Shown one piece after another: positions 60,084-64,000 of a stretch of DNA of 64,000 nt. The notes under the pieces were generated by a model. It searched no databases. It was not told the DNA's origin and saw only the letters and a list, made by a program, of their open reading frames with translations. The stretch's first letter is position 1. Each line of letters begins with the position of its first letter. Both the position numbers and the translations under genes were made by a program. The DNA comes from Ewingella sp963519305 (lineage in GTDB: Bacteria; Pseudomonadota; Gammaproteobacteria; Enterobacterales; Enterobacteriaceae): NCBI GenBank assembly GCA_963519305.1, contig CAUQMS010000006.1:62001-126000 (forward strand), in the 5' to 3' direction.

Positions 60084-61756
60084 TGGTACAGTCCTTGCTC
60101 AGTATTCAGTTTGTGCATCTTAGTTCTGGCTGATTCAAGTTGCTCCTCAGTAGCTCTGTTCTCCTTGAGGGCTGGTTTTATCGCATCAAAATTCCTATCT
60201 AAAGCATCCCTCAGATTCTTAGCATCCCTTACTATCTGGTCTGGGGTATTACGCCCACCGTAAGTTTGGCTAATCTTTTGGTGAGTTTCTTTCGGTACAA
60301 CAATTGCGGCAACTCGATCTGTCATTTTACTAATGAGCTTTTGATCAAGCCCTGGATACTCATCTGTTAAAAATTGTTCAACTGCGGCCCTTGAGGGCAT
60401 ATGGTCAGCCTCATACTTACCTTGTCGTGAACGCCCTTTGAAATCACTATAAAGCTCAACTTCCAGCAGTTCCACTGGGGATTTACTGAGATAGATATAG
60501 ATCGGCGGATGTACATTCCCGGGGAAAACAAGAATGTAATCACGGAAGTCTTTTTCTTCAGGTACTGGCGTAGTGGTAATAGTAACGTCCTGAATATCGG
60601 GGTGCTCAAGCCCCGGAATGGTTACAGTACCTGCTTGTGGATTGTCATTGCCTGTATTCCAGCCATTCTGCGATCCCGGTGTGTTTGCTGGAGTCCATGT
60701 GATGAGTGGCTTATTGTTCTCCCCGTCATCCCAGAACTCATAACGACCATCCAGTCGCTTCTCTAGCATTCGTACCCGAACATGATCCCTGCCGCTATCT
60801 GCACTGGTGTGATAACCAACAGCTTTCAATCGTCCCGTTTCATCATCTGTTACCCAGTTATAACGCACTCGGGTTGGTACTGTTCCTTTGCTTGCCGCGA
60901 CTTCCAATAGCTTTTGAGGGAGCAGTAGATCGCTACTCTCGCCTTTAAGCATTGACTTCAGCACAGCCCCCATCACAACGAACGGCAGGTTCATCTCCAG
61001 TGTTCCGTCCCATACTGAAGGGCCTGAGAGATGTTTCATCGTGTTAGTAAGTGCTTTGGCTGCATCCTGGTTGGCTTTTGCCGTAGCTCCGCCCGCACTA
61101 GCAGCCATTGCAGCTTCCGCAGTTCCTCCCATAACGACAGGTGGAATAGGAAGAGGCATTGCTTCAGCATCACTGAAGAAGAATCCCGTGACTTTATCGA
61201 ACAATGATTTTTTCTTTGGCGGCTCTGGCGGCGGAGGCGTTAGGGTTTTCTTCCTGGCGGCCTGAGCGTGCTGAATGGGTTCTGAGGCAGGTTGTGACTG
61301 GTAGAAGCTCATCGTCCCGAAGTTTTCCAACGGCTCTTCGGCGGTTCCGGCGTCCGTATTACCTACTTCACGCAGACAAGATTTAGCAAAGACAGGAACA
61401 ATTACAGGGGGAATAATGGGTGGCCTATTGTTTATAGGCCACGAAGCCGCTTCCCTTACAAGATCCCCAAAAGGATCGGCGGGACTGTCTTCTACCCAAA
61501 TTGTAGTACTGCCGATAACCTGATTGTTCTTGCACTTGCACATTACTCTGTCACCAGTAGCAACGCAGAATGTATCTTCTACAAAATGAACAGCCGTGCC
61601 TGAAATCTGAAAATTCCCTTTGCACGTATCTTTTGGGCACCAGGCTAAATCGCCATTGAGGGCGATGTGTCGCTCTTCGATCATCGTGGATGATGCTGAA
61701 CGAACTTCCCCACCACTAGTGGTTTTATCTCCTAGTCTCACCAGTGCCCTAGCCAT
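60080..61756 (-). CDS. PAAR-domain effector with pyocin-type linker and HNH-like nuclease toxin
   Basis: 558 residues. Residues 1-90 form a PAAR-like tip (ALVRLGDKTTSGGEV, then CPKDTCKGNF, VATGDRVMCKCKNNQ). Residues 90-240 are a low-complexity, Ala/Pro-rich linker. About 245-430 match the S-type pyocin translocation-type domain (RVRYNWVTDDETGRLKAVGY, WTPANTPGSQNGW). The C-terminus (about 430-558) is the toxin: YEADHMPSRAAV and IVVPKETHQKISQTYGGRN, which looks like a His-metal-finger nuclease core. PAAR proteins ride on type VI secretion spikes. No other T6SS gene is present here, so it is an orphan cargo island. Confidence 0.82.
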   Translation of the reverse strand: MARALVRLGDKTTSGGEVRSASSTMIEERHIALNGDLAWCPKDTCKGNFQISGTAVHFVEDTFCVATGDRVMCKCKNNQVIGSTTIWVEDSPADPFGDLVREAASWPINNRPPIIPPVIVPVFAKSCLREVGNTDAGTAEEPLENFGTMSFYQSQPASEPIQHAQAARKKTLTPPPPEPPKKKSLFDKVTGFFFSDAEAMPLPIPPVVMGGTAEAAMAASAGGATAKANQDAAKALTNTMKHLSGPSVWDGTLEMNLPFVVMGAVLKSMLKGESSDLLLPQKLLEVAASKGTVPTRVRYNWVTDDETGRLKAVGYHTSADSGRDHVRVRMLEKRLDGRYEFWDDGENNKPLITWTPANTPGSQNGWNTGNDNPQAGTVTIPGLEHPDIQDVTITTTPVPEEKDFRDYILVFPGNVHPPIYIYLSKSPVELLEVELYSDFKGRSRQGKYEADHMPSRAAVEQFLTDEYPGLDQKLISKMTDRVAAIVVPKETHQKISQTYGGRNTPDQIVRDAKNLRDALDRNFDAIKPALKENRATEEQLESARTKMHKLNTEQGLYQ

Positions 61757-61811
61757 ATTCCCTCACATTTTATATTTATAACGTCCGTATCTGTATATTA
61801 CTCAAAAGGTG

Positions 61812-61958
61812 ACTAAACCTAAATTCGCGATTTATCAGACCGAGACGGTCACGCCCGTGGCGCTGCGTTTTCTGGCTGTACTGGAGAGTAAAAAAGTGCA
61901 TAAAAAAACCGCCGGGGATAAGCCCGGCGGCTGTTTTCAAGCGTTACAACGCGCTTAG
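61812..61958 (+). pseudogene. Probable 3' remnant of a LysR-type regulator gene
   Basis: Read rightward from 61812 the frame gives TKPKFAIYQTETVTPVALRF then LAVLESKKVHKK, with coding-like GC-rich third positions from 61830 on, right beside AT-rich DNA. The pattern is that of a LysR-regulator C-terminus. The frame has no start or upstream domain. The last 19 codons, down to the stop at 61956-61958, run through a terminator and probably are not original coding sequence. The family call rests on a short stretch. Confidence 0.4.
61902..61930 (-). terminator. Terminator of the TsgA-like transporter gene
   Basis: CCGCCGGG (61909-61916) pairs with CCCGGCGG (61923-61930); on the minus strand the stem is followed by T7. 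It begins 25 bases after the transporter stop. Confidence 0.88.
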
Positions 61959-63154
61959 TGCGCGGAAACGTCGTGATTAATCTTTTCTGCTTTACTCTTA
62001 ATTCCCGCAATAATTACCGCAATCACCAGCATCACGTAAGAGATGGTGGCGATATTCAGCGCCCAGAACAGGCCGAATTCGCGGTGAATAAAGGAGGAGA
62101 ACGAAGCGAAAATCAGCGTACCCACGGAAGCGGTAGTCAGCAACGCAGAGGTCAGCGTTGGCGGTGATTTCTTCACCTGCAAACTGCCGTAGCTCATCAG
62201 GCCGGAGAACATCCCTGAGTTACAGAAACCGAAGACACCGACAGCAATCAGCACCAGCGAGGTGGACTCACTGTGGGTCACAATGCTCAGGCTGATAAAG
62301 CCAACCACTGCAGAGACCAGCAGGAAGGTGCGCAGTTTCACAAAGCGTACGGTGAACTGGTTCAGGAACAGGCCAATCGCTTTCACCGTCCAGTAGATAG
62401 TGATGTAGAACGCGGCGCGGTCAGCATCCAGCCCGAAATGTTCCAGCAACCAGCTAGGCATCCACAGGGTGAAGACCAGTTCACTGAACACGAAGGCAAA
62501 CAGGGCGAAACAAAGCACATACGCGGCAATGCCCCACGGCTCTTTGGCCACGCGATCGCTTTTGGCGACTTTCTCCGGTTGCGGAACAGACGGGAATTTC
62601 TGCCCGACGCACAGCAGGATCATCAGCAGACTCAGGGTCCCCATGATGCCGTACATTGCCAGCCAGCTTGCGCCGTGCTTGAACAGGAAGCCGAGCACCA
62701 GGGAGAGGGTCATCCCGGACAGCGCGAAGAAGAAGTCGGTGAAGATCAGGTTGGCCGAACGTTTTTTCGGATCATCATTAATACGCACCACCAGATAGCT
62801 GCCGATAGACATCATCAGGCCCGCCGTTGCGCCAATCAGGAAGACGCCAATACCAAACAGCGTGATTGACGGCATCAGGAACAGGGCGATACAGGTCAGT
62901 ACGGAAATGACCGAGCCGGTGATCAGCTGCTTGCCTAAATCGAATTTGCGCATCAGGATGCCACTGATCATGATCGGCAGGAACAGGCCGATGTTCATCA
63001 GTGAAAACATGAGGCCGATAAAGGCAGGGTCTTTATTAAATGCCGTCGCGACTGGCCCGATAACAATACCGAGAGTAGAAACCAGCCCGCCGGTAAAGAA
63101 GTAGCTCAGCCAGGAGATCACATTGATCCGCCGACGGTTATAAACAGTATCCAT
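61955..63154 (-). CDS. MFS transporter, TsgA-like
   Basis: 399 residues with twelve hydrophobic segments. Blocks WLSYFFTGGLVSTLGIVIGP, AGLMMSIGSYLV and SANLIFTDFFFALSGM follow the TsgA pattern (LSYALTGALV, MSIGTFL, LLFTDSFFSMAGM), but overall similarity to E. coli TsgA is only moderate. Substrate unknown. ATG with AGGAAT upstream. Composition is like the chromosome average, so it predates or is unrelated to the toxin module beside it. Confidence 0.85.
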   Translation of the reverse strand: MDTVYNRRRINVISWLSYFFTGGLVSTLGIVIGPVATAFNKDPAFIGLMFSLMNIGLFLPIMISGILMRKFDLGKQLITGSVISVLTCIALFLMPSITLFGIGVFLIGATAGLMMSIGSYLVVRINDDPKKRSANLIFTDFFFALSGMTLSLVLGFLFKHGASWLAMYGIMGTLSLLMILLCVGQKFPSVPQPEKVAKSDRVAKEPWGIAAYVLCFALFAFVFSELVFTLWMPSWLLEHFGLDADRAAFYITIYWTVKAIGLFLNQFTVRFVKLRTFLLVSAVVGFISLSIVTHSESTSLVLIAVGVFGFCNSGMFSGLMSYGSLQVKKSPPTLTSALLTTASVGTLIFASFSSFIHREFGLFWALNIATISYVMLVIAVIIAGIKSKAEKINHDVSAH

Positions 63155-63472
63155 TGTTATTCCTAAAAGTACTCTTCATCCTGAAACTCGAATGATATTG
63201 AGTAAGTAAAAAGTAAATATTAAAAATCGTGGAAAGCCTTGCCAGAGATGCTTTACCCACGATTAGGACGTTTATTATTCCTGTTATTTAGACGTTTGTC
63301 TCGCGTGTTTATACCTTCCCCTTATTTAATTTTCCTAAATATTCTAAGCAATTAGCGGCTTTTTTCTGGTTATGCATTTCTGCTTTACATACTGTAGCGG
63401 GCTAAATATAGTCAAAAATAGACCTATCATCCTTCTATGCACATAGATACACCAACACAGGGTGCAGCGCTA
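63155..63472. other. Divergent promoter region between the transporter and iaaA
   Basis: No gene; AT-rich. It should contain promoters for both divergent genes. An in-frame ATG for iaaA at 63437 has no ribosome site. Confidence 0.5.
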
Positions 63473-64000
63473 ATGAGTTCTTCTACTGATAATTCAGCAG
63501 CTTCCGTTTCGAACAAGAAGCGCCCGGTCATTGCTATCCACGGCGGCGCAGGGGCCATAACCCGTGCGGCCATGAGTGCTGAAAAAGAGCAACGATATCT
63601 ACAGGCGCTGGAAGATATCGTCGCCAGCGGGCAGGCCATATTGGCCGCCGGTGGCAGTGCGCTTGACGCCGTGACCGAAGCGGTGCGCCTGCTGGAAGAG
63701 TGTCCGTTATTCAATGCCGGCAAAGGCGCGGTCTTTACCCATCAGGGCACCCACGAACTGGATGCCAGCATTATGGATGGCCGCACGCTCGACGCCGGTG
63801 CCATCAGCTGCGTAAACCATATCCGCAACCCCATTCTGACTGCGCGCAAAGTGCTGGAACTCAGCCCGCACGTGATGTTTACCGGTGCAGGCGCCGAGAA
63901 TTTTGCCCGCGAGCACGGCCAGGAGATGGTCGGTGCTGACTACTTTCATACCGACGAACGTTTCGAGCAGTTACAACGCGCCAAAAGCAGCGAAAGTGGC
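63473..64000 (+). CDS. iaaA: IaaA, isoaspartyl peptidase/L-asparaginase (3' end beyond window)
   Basis: 176 residues are visible from the ATG at 63473, preceded by AGGG ten bases away. Residues 16-28 (KKRPVIAIHGGAG) are the family N-terminus, and TEAVRLLEECPLFNAGKGAVFT, ELDASIMDGRTLDAGAI and RNPILTARKVLE follow E. coli IaaA (YbiK) closely. The precursor cuts itself before a threonine that becomes the catalytic nucleophile; that part lies beyond base 64000. It hydrolyses beta-aspartyl dipeptides. In E. coli iaaA is divergent from moeAB; here a toxin island and a transporter lie between. Confidence 0.93.
   Translation, partial: MSSSTDNSAASVSNKKRPVIAIHGGAGAITRAAMSAEKEQRYLQALEDIVASGQAILAAGGSALDAVTEAVRLLEECPLFNAGKGAVFTHQGTHELDASIMDGRTLDAGAISCVNHIRNPILTARKVLELSPHVMFTGAGAENFAREHGQEMVGADYFHTDERFEQLQRAKSSESG

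Noticed and set aside
59513..61958. Toxin island as a tRNA-integrated or IS-borne element
   Set aside because: No tRNA gene, integrase, transposase or terminal inverted repeats could be seen at either junction.

Overview
The window looks like a chromosome segment of an Enterobacterales bacterium. The core genes (dps, rhtA, ompX, eptB, tsx, ybiT, moeB, moeA, iaaA) are close in sequence to their E. coli counterparts, and several neighbours follow the enterobacterial order around rhtA-ompX and moeAB-iaaA. The accessory content (group 2-type capsule, scr sucrose genes, bet choline genes, cus copper efflux) suggests a Rahnella, Ewingella or Serratia-like genus. That genus assignment is inference.

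Layout. 1-15840 is a group 2/3-type capsule locus. Region 1 (kpsE partial, kpsD, kpsC, kpsS) reads right and region 3 (kpsM, kpsT) reads left from a JUMPstart/ops element. Between them lies AT-rich, serotype-specific DNA (about 5830-14330) with a putative glycosyltransferase, an EcbF-like phosphatase, a nucleotidyltransferase-kinase fusion, a second nucleotidyltransferase, and on the other strand a very large three-part glycosyltransferase/HAD protein. 16444-22557 holds dps, tam, a fasciclin/ECF sigma/anti-sigma trio, rhtA and ompX. 22585-27101 holds a molybdopterin oxidoreductase with a cytochrome b561-type partner and a periplasmic protein, divergent from a heavy-metal-type two-component system; a CusR/HprR-like palindrome sits between them. 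eptB follows.

29083-35812 is a sucrose regulon (scrK divergent from scrYABR), then a membrane-anchored endonuclease/exonuclease/phosphatase-family gene and the choline-to-betaine locus (betT divergent from betIBA with a perfect BetI-type palindrome). After elaA, the whole gap before a LysR gene (43652-44318) is one imperfect palindrome made of two diverged inverted copies of a unit of about 330 bp. Its nested hairpins keep pairing although their sequences differ. This is the least explained object in the window.

44341-48592 holds the LysR gene with a YdcZ-type transporter pair, a RES/Xre toxin-antitoxin pair and tsx. 48598-55111 is a copper/silver efflux operon in the order (small Met/Cys-rich protein)-cusC-cusB-cusA-cusF. 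ybiT, moeB, moeA and a stand-alone DeoR-type HTH gene follow. 59513-61958 is a toxin island: a PAAR/pyocin-type effector and its immunity gene, flanked by the 3' tail of a transporter gene on one side and a probable 3' tail of a LysR-type gene on the other. It looks as if the module replaced the 5' halves of a divergent gene pair. An intact TsgA-like transporter and the start of iaaA close the window.
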